Program-made: the position numbers and the translations under genes
Notes under the pieces: model-generated
Seen by the model: only the letters and a program-made list of their open reading frames with translations
What the model was told of the DNA's origin: nothing
Databases searched by the model: none
In this document: positions 1-9,834 of the stretch, in pieces
Layout of the letters: every line of letters starts with the position of its first letter
How positions within the stretch are numbered: position 1 is the first letter of the stretch
DNA from: Bacteroidetes bacterium 46-16
GTDB taxonomy: Bacteria > Bacteroidota > Bacteroidia > Chitinophagales > Chitinophagaceae
Length of the DNA stretch: 64,000 nucleotides
Reading direction: 5' to 3'
NCBI GenBank assembly: GCA_001897835.1
Contig: MKUN01000015.1
Coordinates: forward strand, 50,075 to 114,074

Positions 1-1409
1 TCGCTCGCGATGAGAATTATCATGAGATCATCCTGAGCATGAAGTCCAGCAATCCCCAGGTAATGGTACAGGCATACCGCCTGCTGGTACGCCAGATGGA
101 TGAGGAGTTTGGCGAATGTTATCCTCTGCACCTGGGTGTTACTGAGGCCGGCGATGGCGAGGATGGCCGCATTAAAAGCGCCATAGGCATCGGCACCCTG
201 CTCGAAGACGGCATAGGCGATACCATACGTGTATCCTTGACGGAAGATCCTGAATTTGAGATACCCGTTTGCCGCGATATAGTGGCACGCTATACGGTCC
301 GCAATACACATGAGCCTGTGCAACCTTTCAGCACACAGGAAAAAGACCGCCTGCCCTATGATCCTTTCTCATACAGCAGGCGCCATTCCGATGCGGTAAA
401 TAATATCGGTGAGGCACATGTGCCCGTAGTAGTTGCCGGTCTCAGTAATGCAGCAAAGATCGTCCCCGGCACATTGCAGGCTGTCGGCTACCAATACGAT
501 GAACACACCGATAAGTGGACCATACGCGATGGGGCTGCCGATTACATTTATACAGGTAACAAAATAATTGACTTCGCACTGCCGGGCACATTGCAGGTGA
601 TCTGCAATAGTGATGCTTGCCCGGACGGCAATATCAAACACCATCCCTTATATACACAACAGCAATACCTCGATACAGCCTGCATTGCTTCCCTTCATTT
701 TGTTACCATCAATGCCAACAGTCCCTGGGATGAATTGATGCTGGTATTGGATGAGGCGAAAGCAAATAAGCATACGGTCCTGGTCGTCAGCAGCAGCAAC
801 ATGCACGCTATGCCATCGGTAAGGCGTTTTCTTATCGAAATGCAGCAGCAGCAATGCCAAAATCCGGTTATCCTGCAGACTTGTAGTACCGGCAACACCG
901 TCGATGAGCAATTGATACAACTCGCTACAGAAACCGGGGCGCTTTTCCTCGATGGTTTCGGCGATGGCATCTGGCTGCAAAACAAACCCGTTCAGGACCT
1001 TAAGGTAAGTGGCCGCACCTACCTGCCCGTCAGCAACGACCACCAGTTCCTGAACAATACGGCCTTTTCTGTGCTTCAGGCTACTCGCACCCGCATTAGT
1101 AAAACCGAGTACATTAGTTGCCCCAGCTGCGGTCGCACACTCTTCGACCTGCAGGAGACCACAGCTAAAATCCGCTCCGCTACCACCCATCTTAAAGGCG
1201 TAAAAATCGCCATCATGGGTTGTATCGTAAATGGCCCAGGCGAAATGGCTGATGCCGATTTTGGCTACGTAGGTAGCGGCCCGGGCAAAATAACTTTGTA
1301 TAAAGGCAAGGAAGTCGTGAAACGCAATGTGCCCAGTGAAATAGCGGTAGATGAGCTGATACAGCTCTTAAAGGATAATGAAGCCTGGGTAGAACCTGCT
1401 ACGATATAG
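1..1409 (+). CDS. ispG: 4-hydroxy-3-methylbut-2-enyl diphosphate synthase IspG (5' end outside window)
   Basis: IspG makes HMBPP from 2-C-methyl-erythritol 2,4-cyclodiphosphate in the MEP isoprenoid pathway, using a 4Fe-4S cluster. The reading frame is open from base 3 to the stop at 1409, and the residues before the first ATG (39) continue the family sequence, so the gene enters from the left. The family motif SMKSSNPQVMVQAYRLL opens the visible part. Near its C-terminus a CPSCG pair (about residues 359-362, counted from the ATG at 39) and MGCIVNGPGE (about 394) supply the three cluster cysteines and the conserved Glu. The visible part is already longer than the whole E. coli enzyme, which fits the long IspG form with an inserted central domain known from Bacteroidota and plants. 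It overlaps the convergent next gene by 11 bases. Confidence 0.95.
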   Translation, partial: ARDENYHEIILSMKSSNPQVMVQAYRLLVRQMDEEFGECYPLHLGVTEAGDGEDGRIKSAIGIGTLLEDGIGDTIRVSLTEDPEFEIPVCRDIVARYTVRNTHEPVQPFSTQEKDRLPYDPFSYSRRHSDAVNNIGEAHVPVVVAGLSNAAKIVPGTLQAVGYQYDEHTDKWTIRDGAADYIYTGNKIIDFALPGTLQVICNSDACPDGNIKHHPLYTQQQYLDTACIASLHFVTINANSPWDELMLVLDEAKANKHTVLVVSSSNMHAMPSVRRFLIEMQQQQCQNPVILQTCSTGNTVDEQLIQLATETGALFLDGFGDGIWLQNKPVQDLKVSGRTYLPVSNDHQFLNNTAFSVLQATRTRISKTEYISCPSCGRTLFDLQETTAKIRSATTHLKGVKIAIMGCIVNGPGEMADADFGYVGSGPGKITLYKGKEVVKRNVPSEIAVDELIQLLKDNEAWVEPATI

Positions 1410-2862
1410 GCTCCGTATTCCCTTCGGCCAGTTGTTTTTGCTCGTCCTTGCTTTTCTTATCCAGCACCACCAGCAATGATACCGCCAGGAAAAACAGGCA
1501 ACCCACTTTATGAGTTTCCAGCAGTTCTGAGAAGAAGTTATTGATAAAACCTGCAGCGAACATCATCGACAAGCCGAGCGTTACATTTTTGTAAAACTTA
1601 TCCTTGAAACGGAAATAGATCCTTTGCGCCTGCCCGAACACCAGTGCTACCAGCACCGCATATAATATCATAGCAGGCCAGCCTTGCTCCACCAGCATAT
1701 ACAGGAAGTAATTGTGCGTTGTAGAGTGCTCGGTATTACGGCTCACATAGGTCCGGAAAGAGCTTACCGCATAGGGCTTATAATAGTAGTAAAATGCATT
1801 GGGGCCATAGCCTGTTATCGGGCTGTCCTTGCTCATCCTTATACCGGCTATCCAGCGATACAGGCGCTCCATCGACGACATATCTTCTCCACGGAAAGTG
1901 GCCACTATATGGTCCGTGAAGGTCTTGTGCATGTAGGTCTTGTTATAGTTAGGCCGGTAGTCAATGAACTTATTGTGGTGTATCATAAACACCAATATAG
2001 CAGCCATCATACCGTAGAAGAGCGGCATAACGAAATTCACCAGCCTTAACCTTGTGGCCACACCTATTACCAGCGAGAAAAATATTGCCACCATCGCAGC
2101 ACGGGCAAAGGTCAGGTAAGTAGCTACAAGGTAAAACACTATGATAAAGGCAAGCAGTACCTTAAGACCGGGACGGCGTTTTAACATCGGGAATGCCACC
2201 AATAACAGCGGGAAGAACATAGATATCACCGTAGAGTAATCTACATGGTTATAATAGATGCCGCTTACAGCCTGTTCTACTTTACGAAAGTGAAAACCAT
2301 AAGCCTTGTGCCTGATCAGGATGATCAGGATCGTTGTGCTTATGCCGAACAGCAATAAAAAAAACGCCCTCCTGAAATCTTTCTTCTCCCGGAAAACAAA
2401 AAATGGGATCACAAAAAAGGATATCAGGAACCATGTTTTGGCCAGCAGGAATTTGACCGATATGAATGTTTCCTTAGAATAATAAACAGCTACGATCAGC
2501 CATATGTACTGCAGCATGATCACCAATACCAGCGGGTTGCGCCACCAGTGCTTAGGGAAAATATCGGGGTGTCTTACAAAGGTCACACCGAACATGATCA
2601 GGAACAACCACATCATCGGCTCATCCGGCACCGTTGTAGATAATGTATCGTTGAAAAATTCAAGCTGCGTGGAGAACGGTATAGTAAAAAGCAATATCCA
2701 GTATGCCGTTTTCCAGTTAAGGCCCATAAGCAGCACATACAGGTAGCCTACGGGCACCACCAGTGTAAGGTAGGAGCCGGTATAAGCGAAAGCGGCAATA
2801 CTAATGAATAATATTGCCAGGCTTATGCCCTGCCACCATTTATATTGTATGGGTTGATCCAT
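1399..2862 (-). CDS. O-antigen ligase/polymerase-like membrane protein
   Basis: A 487-aa polytopic membrane protein with about ten hydrophobic segments and a long periplasmic loop in the second half (about residues 290-385), the layout of the Wzy_C / O-antigen ligase superfamily. The loop contains GYGPNAFY and, further on, EHSTTHNYFLYMLVEQGW, similar to the conserved glycine-rich and His-containing loop motifs of these ligases. Such proteins join or polymerise undecaprenol-linked glycans at the periplasmic face. It starts 2 bases after the stop of a Wzz-like gene, so the two form an operon and probably act on the same polysaccharide. Whether it is a ligase or a polymerase cannot be decided from sequence alone. 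Confidence 0.8.
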   Translation of the reverse strand: MDQPIQYKWWQGISLAILFISIAAFAYTGSYLTLVVPVGYLYVLLMGLNWKTAYWILLFTIPFSTQLEFFNDTLSTTVPDEPMMWLFLIMFGVTFVRHPDIFPKHWWRNPLVLVIMLQYIWLIVAVYYSKETFISVKFLLAKTWFLISFFVIPFFVFREKKDFRRAFFLLLFGISTTILIILIRHKAYGFHFRKVEQAVSGIYYNHVDYSTVISMFFPLLLVAFPMLKRRPGLKVLLAFIIVFYLVATYLTFARAAMVAIFFSLVIGVATRLRLVNFVMPLFYGMMAAILVFMIHHNKFIDYRPNYNKTYMHKTFTDHIVATFRGEDMSSMERLYRWIAGIRMSKDSPITGYGPNAFYYYYKPYAVSSFRTYVSRNTEHSTTHNYFLYMLVEQGWPAMILYAVLVALVFGQAQRIYFRFKDKFYKNVTLGLSMMFAAGFINNFFSELLETHKVGCLFFLAVSLLVVLDKKSKDEQKQLAEGNTEPIS

Positions 2863-2864
2863 TG

Positions 2865-3833
2865 TTATCTTTCCACTGCCACCAGCACACGGTAATAAGT
2901 GCTGAGCAATACATACAGGCTGCTGAAGAAAAATCCTAAGAATATGCTCGATACCAGTATGATGATAAAACCGGGACCTTTGGGTTCTACCGGCGGAGTA
3001 GCTTTGGTGATCACATGAAAGAATGACATCTCCTTAGGCTCTATGCCAGTGGAATATTGTTGCAGCAATGATGATATCTTGGCACGGTCCGAAACCGTCA
3101 TGTCTTTGAGCGACTCATAATTTTGTATCAGCTCTATATTACGGCCCATATTTTTGCCGCGTGTAGTGATATTACCTATCATTATGTTATCCCTGTTGGG
3201 GCTTATCACATCATATATTCCCGACTCCTCGCGCAATACGGCAAGCGTATCGGTCAGCGAATTGATCATACTGTCCTGCTCATGCATCTTGTTCAGCAGC
3301 GCATCATGCACATAAGTACGCATAGTGATATAGATGTTTCGATAAGCATGTTCTATATCCTTTTCAGCCTCATTGGCCACCCTTGCAGCACGTTCAGGGT
3401 TCACATCCGTATAGGTCAGTTCCATCATCCCTGTCTCGGTGCGCTTCAGGTCAAATTGTTTCTGGAAACGCTCTTTGAGCTCATACAGCTTAGCCCTGTC
3501 ATTCACATCCATTTTATAGGCCGTATCCAGCCCTGCGCCTCTTATGATCTGGTCTATTACAGTATCCGATTGCCCCAGCGCCACTACCTTATCTATATCA
3601 TCGTCATCGCCAAAGTAGTCCATCTTGTTGCTGGACGCAGCGAACATATTGATGCGGTCGGAATAAAGCGGGTTGCTCACCAGGAACTCAGATTTACCAA
3701 CATACTTTTTCTTCTTCACTGCGAAAAACACGATGCCCAACACCATTGCTATAATGGTCACTGTCAGTATAAAACGCCTGCGCTTGCGTATGGTCTGCGT
3801 AATATCTACTAGATCGAAACGGGGGGTGCTCAT
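2865..3833 (-). CDS. Wzz/GumC-like polysaccharide chain-length or export protein
   Basis: A 322-aa inner-membrane protein with one transmembrane helix near the N-terminus (about residues 20-38) and one near the C-terminus (about 288-310). They flank a mainly helical periplasmic part with coiled-coil character. The proline-rich TPPVEPKGPG stretch just before the last helix is typical of Wzz/GumC family proteins. No C-terminal tyrosine kinase domain is present, so this is the Wzz-type rather than the Wzc-type form. It is the first gene of a two-gene operon with the O-antigen ligase-like gene downstream and probably sets chain length for that polymer. Confidence 0.8.
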   Translation of the reverse strand: MSTPRFDLVDITQTIRKRRRFILTVTIIAMVLGIVFFAVKKKKYVGKSEFLVSNPLYSDRINMFAASSNKMDYFGDDDDIDKVVALGQSDTVIDQIIRGAGLDTAYKMDVNDRAKLYELKERFQKQFDLKRTETGMMELTYTDVNPERAARVANEAEKDIEHAYRNIYITMRTYVHDALLNKMHEQDSMINSLTDTLAVLREESGIYDVISPNRDNIMIGNITTRGKNMGRNIELIQNYESLKDMTVSDRAKISSLLQQYSTGIEPKEMSFFHVITKATPPVEPKGPGFIIILVSSIFLGFFFSSLYVLLSTYYRVLVAVER

Positions 3834-3899
3834 TATTATATACGGTTAAAAATGTTTTTAAACTTAAGTATTTGATATACCATTTCCTAATCTGCCAGG

Positions 3900-4985
3900 T
3901 CATGCTACGGTTTCACCCGCCTGCATCTTCTCGGCATTCTCGGCAAATTGTAGTGCATCCAGCATTTCCTGTATCTCACCATTCATAAAAGCATCCAGCG
4001 AGTATAAGGTCATATTGATACGGTGATCGGTTACCCTCCCCTGCGGAAAGTTATATGTCCGTATCTTGGCCGACCGGTCACCCGTGCTTACCAGGCTTTT
4101 ACGCCTGTGCGCTATCTCATCTTCCTGCTTCCTCACTTGCTCTTCATACAGTTTTGTACGCATCATCTCCGTAGCCTTTTCCCTGTTGCCCAGTTGGGTA
4201 CGTTCCGTCTGGCAGGTAATCACCGTTCCGGTGGGCACGTGGGTCAGTATCACTTTCGTTTCCACTTTATTTACGTTCTGCCCGCCGGCACCGCCGCTTC
4301 GGGCAGTCTCCATTTTCAGGTCGCTTTCTTTCAGTTCAAAATCTATCTCTTCCGCCTCGGGCATTACTGCCACCGTTGCTGCCGATGTATGCACGCGGCC
4401 ACTAGCTTCTGTTGCAGGCACACGCTGCACCCGGTGCACCCCGCTTTCAAACTTTAGTGTTCCATACACATCTTCACCCACCACTTCCAGCTGCACCTCC
4501 TTATAACCGCCCACGGTTCCCTCAGTCTCATTCAGTACCGATAGTTTCCAGCCTCTTCTTTCACAGTAGCGCATATACATGCGCATCAGTTCCCCGGCAA
4601 AAAGGCTCGCTTCGTCTCCGCCTGTACCTGCCCTTATTTCCAATATGGCATTCTTTTCGTCCTGCGGGTCTTTAGGTATCAGTAATTGCCTGATATCTTC
4701 TTCCAGTTGTTCCTTTTCTCCTTCCTGCTTTTCCAGGTCTTCCTTGGCCATATCCCGCAGTTCCTCGTCACTTTCATTACTCAGCACTTCACGCGCAAAA
4801 TCTATGCCCGAAATACATGCCTTATAACGTTTATATGCTTCAACTATTTTCTCCAGCTTGCGGTATTCACGGCTTGTTTGCGAAAACCTCTTATTATCGC
4901 TCACGATCTCAGGATTGGTCAGTGCTACGCCCAACTCATCAAATCTTGCTTTTATAGCCTCCAGCTTGTCGGTTATGGAACTCAT
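3900..4985 (-). CDS. prfA: peptide chain release factor 1
   Basis: RF1 reads UAA and UAG stop codons and releases the finished peptide at the ribosome. The 361-aa protein has the usual length. The codon-recognition motif PAT lies in [18 protein letters not shown], which separates RF1 from RF2 (SPF). The catalytic GGQ motif follows in [15 protein letters not shown], where Gln is the methylated residue in the family. The N-terminal region is helical and charged, as expected for domain 1. A weak Bacteroidota-type -7 box lies upstream at 5004-5011. Confidence 0.97.
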   Translation of the reverse strand: MSSITDKLEAIKARFDELGVALTNPEIVSDNKRFSQTSREYRKLEKIVEAYKRYKACISGIDFAREVLSNESDEELRDMAKEDLEKQEGEKEQLEEDIRQLLIPKDPQDEKNAILEIRAGTGGDEASLFAGELMRMYMRYCERRGWKLSVLNETEGTVGGYKEVQLEVVGEDVYGTLKFESGVHRVQRVPATEASGRVHTSAATVAVMPEAEEIDFELKESDLKMETARSGGAGGQNVNKVETKVILTHVPTGTVITCQTERTQLGNREKATEMMRTKLYEEQVRKQEDEIAHRRKSLVSTGDRSAKIRTYNFPQGRVTDHRINMTLYSLDAFMNGEIQEMLDALQFAENAEKMQAGETVA

Positions 4986-5003
4986 TTATTTTATTCAGGT
5001 GTG

Positions 5004-5030
5004 CGAAGTTATACATTTTAACAGTGCAAA
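5004..5030 (-). promoter_or_regulatory. possible promoter of prfA
   Basis: Reading the minus strand, TTTG (5027-5030) is followed after 15 bases by TAACTTCG (5004-5011), a seven-of-eight match to TAnnTTTG. The spacer is shorter than the usual 19-21 bases, so the assignment is tentative. The start codon lies 18 bases downstream. Confidence 0.3.
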
Positions 5031-5239
5031 ATGAATTTCGGTGCATATGATCGTTTTCAATACCATTAGCCCTGAAAACATATTTTGGGATCAATTCCCA
5101 TCAAATTCATCTAATATTCCAATGTTGAGCATCTTGCCTCACTTATGATATATGTATAATGTAATGAGGGTAATATCTTGAGGTCACATTAGATAGCACA
5201 TTATCTGTTAAAGAAATACAGCCTTGGAGGAACATGGTC

Positions 5240-6244
5240 TTAGCCCAGGTCTATCTCTGTATTATCACCTATGTTCAGGCTTTGGCTGAGCCCGCGCACA
5301 AAGGCATCGCTGCCTATGATGGATGAATGCAGCACCACCTCTTCCAGCTCGGCATAAGAGCCTATGATCGAGTCTTTGATAATGGAGGCATCTATGCTGG
5401 TATGCTCACCGATCGTCACATTGGGGCCAATGATGGAATGCGATATCTTGCACCCTTCAGCTATACTCACCGGTGGTATGATCACACTGGTATCATAAGT
5501 ATGCGACTGTTGTTCCTCCCCGTTCTGCTCCGACAGTTGTTTCAGTAGTATGGCATTGGTCGATAGCAGGGTCTCTTTCTTGCCGCAGTCGAACCAGTTA
5601 TTTACCCTGAAGGCCTTGAAATGTATGCCCTGCTCTATCATATGCTGCAGCGCACTGGTAAGATGGTATTCGCCCTCCTCGCTGGCCGCACTGCCCGACA
5701 TATGTTCCTCAAGCGCGTCGAACAGTTCTTTGGTTTCTTTTATATAATACACCCCCACCATCGCCATGTTCGATTTGGGTATCAGCGGCTTCTCCACCAC
5801 GCGCAGCACTTTATCATTATCACTGAGCTCAGCCACCCCGAAGCTGCGCGGGTCATCCACTTTGCGCACCCCTATCTCCGATGTATTGCTTTGCAGCACC
5901 GCCTGCACATTGTAGTCACATATCGTATCGCCCAGCACGATCAGTACCTCATCGTTCTCCACCGCATCTTTGGTAAGCCATATGGCATGGCCCGTACCTT
6001 TGCGGTCGCTTTGGGTCACCAGTGTATACGACAGGTCGGGGTATGTTTTGGCTATATACCGCTGTATCTTCTCGCCCAGGTAGCCTATCACGAACACGAA
6101 ATCGGTAACACCTGCATCAAGCAGTTGGTCCACGATAACACTCAGGATGGTCTTGCCGGCTATGGGTATCAGGGCTTTAGGCTGGGTATAGGTAAGCGGG
6201 CGTAATTTGGTGCCGGCTCCGGCTACTGGGATAATTGCTTTCAC
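5240..6244 (-). CDS. sugar nucleotidyltransferase with left-handed beta-helix tail
   Basis: A 334-aa nucleotidyltransferase that activates a sugar-1-phosphate with NTP (glucose-1-phosphate thymidylyl/uridylyltransferase family). The N-terminal Rossmann domain has the signature GAGTKLRPLTYTQPKALIP; the usual Arg of GxGTRLRPLT is Lys here. A GDTI metal-binding Asp and VEKP follow. From about residue 250 the sequence shows hexapeptide repeats with Ile at turn positions (SIIGPNVTIGEHTSID), a left-handed beta-helix. The start codon is GTG; an in-frame stop lies a few codons upstream, so no longer start exists. It may supply an activated sugar to the glycan genes in this window, but the exact sugar is unknown. 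Confidence 0.85.
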   Translation of the reverse strand: MKAIIPVAGAGTKLRPLTYTQPKALIPIAGKTILSVIVDQLLDAGVTDFVFVIGYLGEKIQRYIAKTYPDLSYTLVTQSDRKGTGHAIWLTKDAVENDEVLIVLGDTICDYNVQAVLQSNTSEIGVRKVDDPRSFGVAELSDNDKVLRVVEKPLIPKSNMAMVGVYYIKETKELFDALEEHMSGSAASEEGEYHLTSALQHMIEQGIHFKAFRVNNWFDCGKKETLLSTNAILLKQLSEQNGEEQQSHTYDTSVIIPPVSIAEGCKISHSIIGPNVTIGEHTSIDASIIKDSIIGSYAELEEVVLHSSIIGSDAFVRGLSQSLNIGDNTEIDLG

Positions 6245-6450
6245 AATATACTTTTTAGCTTATGGCAATTGCAGGTACGATCCTATCTGGCCATACCATA
6301 CTTTGGCAGCGTGAAAATAGCACAAAACATGCATTATTGCAGCCTTGTGCACACTGCCTTATCAATTTCTTAAAACAAGAAGCTATAAGCATAATACCAG
6401 ATCATACTTATAGCCTCGTATATGTTTGCGGCCTGCAGCCTGTTTTTATA

Positions 6451-6888
6451 TTACAGTGTTGCAGCGTATTCGCGGCACTTCTTCACGATCAGGTCTTTAT
6501 TACCCAATTTGTCGTGCAGTGCTGCTATGATGTCAAAATAGATCGTCTGCTTCTTATTCAGCACACCCATCCATTTGTTCTTTTCAGTATCATTTGGGGC
6601 ATTCATTATTTTGGGCTTAATGCTGTGCAGGTCATTGGTCATCATAGTTTTGAGATCCTCGGCACGCTGGTCGGCAAGATCCCTGTTATTGCGTGTCATT
6701 TCCGCCTCAAATTCGTTGGCCTTAGCCATCAGGTCTTTCGCAGTGACCCGGGTAGTTGCAGTATTATTTTTTGTTGCGCTCAAAGTCGCATTATTATTAT
6801 TGGGGCTTGTAGTCTTCTTAGCAGCCTGCGCAAATACCATCGTAGTGCTTACAGCCAATATACAGCAGGATAATACAAAACGTTTCAT
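6451..6888 (-). CDS. small secreted protein of unknown function
   Basis: A 145-aa protein with a clear Sec signal peptide (residues 1-20, cleavage after VFAQ). A low-complexity Asn/Thr-rich linker (about 25-48) is followed by a predicted helical, charged domain (about 48-145). It has no recognisable enzymatic motif. Such short proteins with a helical stalk are often periplasmic or surface-exposed in Bacteroidota, but no function can be assigned. It stands alone between the nucleotidyltransferase gene and the UbiD-type gene on the same strand. Confidence 0.7.
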   Translation of the reverse strand: MKRFVLSCCILAVSTTMVFAQAAKKTTSPNNNNATLSATKNNTATTRVTAKDLMAKANEFEAEMTRNNRDLADQRAEDLKTMMTNDLHSIKPKIMNAPNDTEKNKWMGVLNKKQTIYFDIIAALHDKLGNKDLIVKKCREYAATL

Positions 6889-6933
6889 TATGCTATTTTT
6901 TTTAAAGTTAGTAAAATTACTGAAAATTTAGCC

Positions 6934-8847
6934 TTATTCTGTATCTAAGACAGATGCTTCCTCCCCATATAGTTGGGTTTTATACTTCAAAGAAGGAGAA
7001 ATTATTATATCATCAAGGCCTAATAGCTCCCATTTTTTGTCCACCGAGTGGATCGTGCGGTCATCGGCAACGATGATATTGGGCCAGGGCCGCTCAAAGC
7101 CGTCTAGTTTTTTGGTCTTACGGGTGCCATCGAGGCCCAGTATATTATTATCTTTTCCTCCATACATGTGGTCCCTGCGAGGGTCCAGGTTATTGCAGAA
7201 GCGCCAGAGCACATCGGCTATATCTGCTGTATCTACCGTATGCTCCACATACAATATCATTTTAATGCCTTCCAGTTCCGGCCTTTTGCACAGGGCCTCG
7301 TGCAACTCACGCACATGGCCCGGCCGGTCTTTTTGCACGGCGAGGAACAGTACCGGTATGCCCCATTCCCTCGCTGCTATATCATTGATACTAACCAGCC
7401 CGGGGAAGGCCTGCTGCAATGCGGCCGTCGAAAAATCTTTGGATAGTTTAAATAGCTTCCTGCTGCCATTTATCTCTTCATCCCATTTCCAGGTACCGTC
7501 TATACACATCTTGCCGCCAAAGCCCAGTTTCGAGCAGCTATGGTCCAGCACATCCATAGGTCCCTGGCTGAAGTACACATCGGTAGCAGGGTCCAGGTTG
7601 TCGAATACATATTTGGCCAGCTTTTTATAGTCATCCAGTTTCACATCGCCATCTGCTATCACCAGTATCTTGTTGAACATCATCTGGCCAGCACCCCACA
7701 TGGCATTCATCACCTTTTGCCCCTGCCCTGCATATTCTTTATTAATGCCCGCGATCACGAGGTTGTGAAAGACCCCTTCCACGGGCATGTTCATATCCTT
7801 TATTTCCGGCACCATGGTCATCTTCATTGGTGCCAGGAAGATGCGCTCCGTAGCCTTGCCGATCCAGGCATCTTCCTGCGGGGGTATGCCCACTATAGTG
7901 GCGGGGTAAACGGCATCATCGCGGTGCGTGATGGCCGTGACATGAAAACGGGGATACCAGTCGGGCAGCGAATAATAGCCCGTATGGTCACCAAAAGGCC
8001 CTTCCCATATCAGCTCTTCATTGGGCTCTACATAGCCTTCTATAATGAAGTCGGCATCGGCAGGCACTTCCAGTTCAGGCTGGGTAATACATTTTACCAG
8101 TTCCACGCTCTTCTTGCGCAGGAAGCCCGCCAGCATATACTCATCCACATTCTCCGGCAGCGGGGCCGTAGCGGCATAAGTATATACAGGGTCGCCACCC
8201 AGGGCCACGGCCACGGGCATGCGCCTGCCCAGCTTCTTGTACTCGTTATAGTGCCGGGCCGATACTTTGTGCTTGTGCCAGTGCATCCCCGTCATAGTGG
8301 GGCCAAATACCTGCATGCGGTACATGCCTATATTACGTACCCCCGTATTGGGGTCTTTGGTATGTATGGCCGGCAGGGTGAGGAAACGCCCCCCGTCCTT
8401 AGGCCAGCATTGCAGTATAGGCAGCTTGCCCAGGTCGGGCTTATCGCTGATCACCACATCCTGGCAGGCGCCCTTGCCGGGCAGCACGCGGGGCATCCAT
8501 GAGGCAAATTTATTGAGCTGGGGCAGCATCGCCAGCTTCTCGATAAGGCCGCGCTTGGGGCCGGCAACTTTTTTGATGAGGTCGGCAATGTCTTTGGCCA
8601 CATCATCAAGGTCATTAACACCCAGGGCCATGCACATGCGGCGCTCGCTGCCCATGCTGTTGATCAGCAGGGGAAAATCAGTACCGGTCTTCTCGAAAAG
8701 CAGGGCCTTATTACGGTCCGGTGTCTTCGATATGCGATCGGTTATCTCCGCTATCTCCAGCACGGGATCCACGAAGGTATTGATGCGTACCAGCTCGCCT
8801 GCTTTATCGAGCGCGTTAATGAACTCTCTTAATGACCTATATGCCAT
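6934..8847 (-). CDS. UbiD family decarboxylase (menaquinone-type)
   Basis: A 637-aa member of the UbiD family, prenylated-FMN-dependent non-oxidative decarboxylases of aromatic or unsaturated acids. Family features include the N-terminal YRSLREFINALDKAGELVRI, the central PNTGVRNIGMYRMQV and WEGPFGDHTGYY, which carry the Arg and Glu residues that bind prFMN and protonate the substrate. The length exceeds E. coli UbiD (about 500 aa), as in the longer family members linked to menaquinone synthesis in Bacteroidota. Role in menaquinone synthesis is an inference from family and lineage; no other men or mqn gene is nearby. A perfect -7 box lies four bases before the ATG. Confidence 0.85.
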   Translation of the reverse strand: MAYRSLREFINALDKAGELVRINTFVDPVLEIAEITDRISKTPDRNKALLFEKTGTDFPLLINSMGSERRMCMALGVNDLDDVAKDIADLIKKVAGPKRGLIEKLAMLPQLNKFASWMPRVLPGKGACQDVVISDKPDLGKLPILQCWPKDGGRFLTLPAIHTKDPNTGVRNIGMYRMQVFGPTMTGMHWHKHKVSARHYNEYKKLGRRMPVAVALGGDPVYTYAATAPLPENVDEYMLAGFLRKKSVELVKCITQPELEVPADADFIIEGYVEPNEELIWEGPFGDHTGYYSLPDWYPRFHVTAITHRDDAVYPATIVGIPPQEDAWIGKATERIFLAPMKMTMVPEIKDMNMPVEGVFHNLVIAGINKEYAGQGQKVMNAMWGAGQMMFNKILVIADGDVKLDDYKKLAKYVFDNLDPATDVYFSQGPMDVLDHSCSKLGFGGKMCIDGTWKWDEEINGSRKLFKLSKDFSTAALQQAFPGLVSINDIAAREWGIPVLFLAVQKDRPGHVRELHEALCKRPELEGIKMILYVEHTVDTADIADVLWRFCNNLDPRRDHMYGGKDNNILGLDGTRKTKKLDGFERPWPNIIVADDRTIHSVDKKWELLGLDDIIISPSLKYKTQLYGEEASVLDTE

Positions 8848-8851
8848 GGGG

Positions 8852-8859
8852 CAAAATTA
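8852..8859 (-). promoter_or_regulatory. -7 promoter box of the UbiD-type gene
   Basis: TAATTTTG on the minus strand matches TAnnTTTG exactly. Only CCCC separates it from the ATG, so transcription would begin at or beside the start codon and the mRNA would be leaderless. Confidence 0.5.
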
Positions 8860-8899
8860 AAGATAAATTGAAGTTGTTGCCAAGCAGCGATGTGCTTAT

Positions 8900-9705
8900 T
8901 TAGCTATTGCCTTTTTGCAGCAGCCAGAGGTCTTGCTCCAGTCCCCAGCTTTGTCTCGTGCCCGCCTTATGTTTCAATACGGTCACTTTATGGTCAAAGA
9001 GGGTATTCATATACTTTACCGGGTGGTATGCGGTGTACATCCTGTGCCCTTCTTTTACATTTCCCCTTACTACGAGCTCCCCTGCATCAAACTTTTGCTG
9101 CTCATCAGGCAGCAGGTTTTGTCGGGTAATGTCGCCGTGCGTGGTGAGCAGCAGGATACCACCGGGCTTCAGCAAGCGGTATAGCTCATCAAACCACTCC
9201 CTGTGGCTACGCTCCGAAAGGTGGGTGAATATGGAAAGAACATAAATGAGATCAAATGCTTGTCGCCATAGGGCAGCGGCGGGTTTAAGTCGTTTTTGCT
9301 GAAAGTGACAGCGGGTATGTGGCTGCTGCACCAGTTTATATAAGCGGCATTGTAATCACTGCCATAAAAGCGGCAGCCCTTACCGATCACTTCGGGCAGG
9401 TGCCGCACTACGCGCCCCGGTCCGCAGCCCCAGTCCAGTATATCGCGGCTGGCTAGCTCCATGAAGGGGCTCACCTCCTCCTTTACCCATTCCGCGGTCT
9501 CCCGGCCTTTCTCATAATAGCGCTGGTAATCGAGGCGGAAGGTCTCATAGATCATATAGGGGCCGGGCAAGGCGATACCGGGGTTCTCGACCAGGAATTG
9601 TTTATTCTTCTTCCTGTTCTTTAACCACATATAGCGGTAGCGCAGCAGGTCCACAAAGAATATGATACCTGTTACACGAAATATCCTGGCTATTTTTTGT
9701 TTCAT
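8900..9705 (-). pseudogene. class I SAM-dependent methyltransferase split by a one-base frameshift
   Basis: Two minus-strand frames join into one methyltransferase of about 268 aa. The first part (start 9705) carries motif I, ILDWGCGPGRV, the ribose-binding FYGSDYN and NDLNPPLPYGDK. The second frame continues with FDLIYVLSIFTHLSE, then ELYRLLKPGGILLLTTHG, the usual motifs IV to VI. The shift lies near 9257-9262, where GACAAGCATTTG would need one more G to keep the frame (K-A-F-D). No homologous block is lost, so a single-base deletion or a sequencing error explains it. The substrate is unknown. The N-terminal hydrophobic stretch (residues 8-20) and basic linker suggest membrane association. 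Confidence 0.8.
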
Positions 9706-9834
9706 TTTATCCGGTACTCAGTTAGCTGCGCTAAGGTAGTTATTTGCCTGTATTAGCCAAGGCCGCCACAACCATGTCCGTTGCATTTCTCTCAAGGAAA
9801 TTTTTAGTAGATTTAAATTGTATTAAAATAGCTT

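Noticed and set aside
6262..6873. 203-aa plus-strand frame over the small secreted protein gene
   Set aside because: The opposite strand has a clear signal peptide and a plausible protein, while this frame has Cys-rich chance composition.
7540..8502. Long plus-strand open frame (320 aa) opposite the UbiD-type gene
   Set aside because: Antisense shadow with His- and Tyr-rich composition; UbiD motifs lie on the minus strand.
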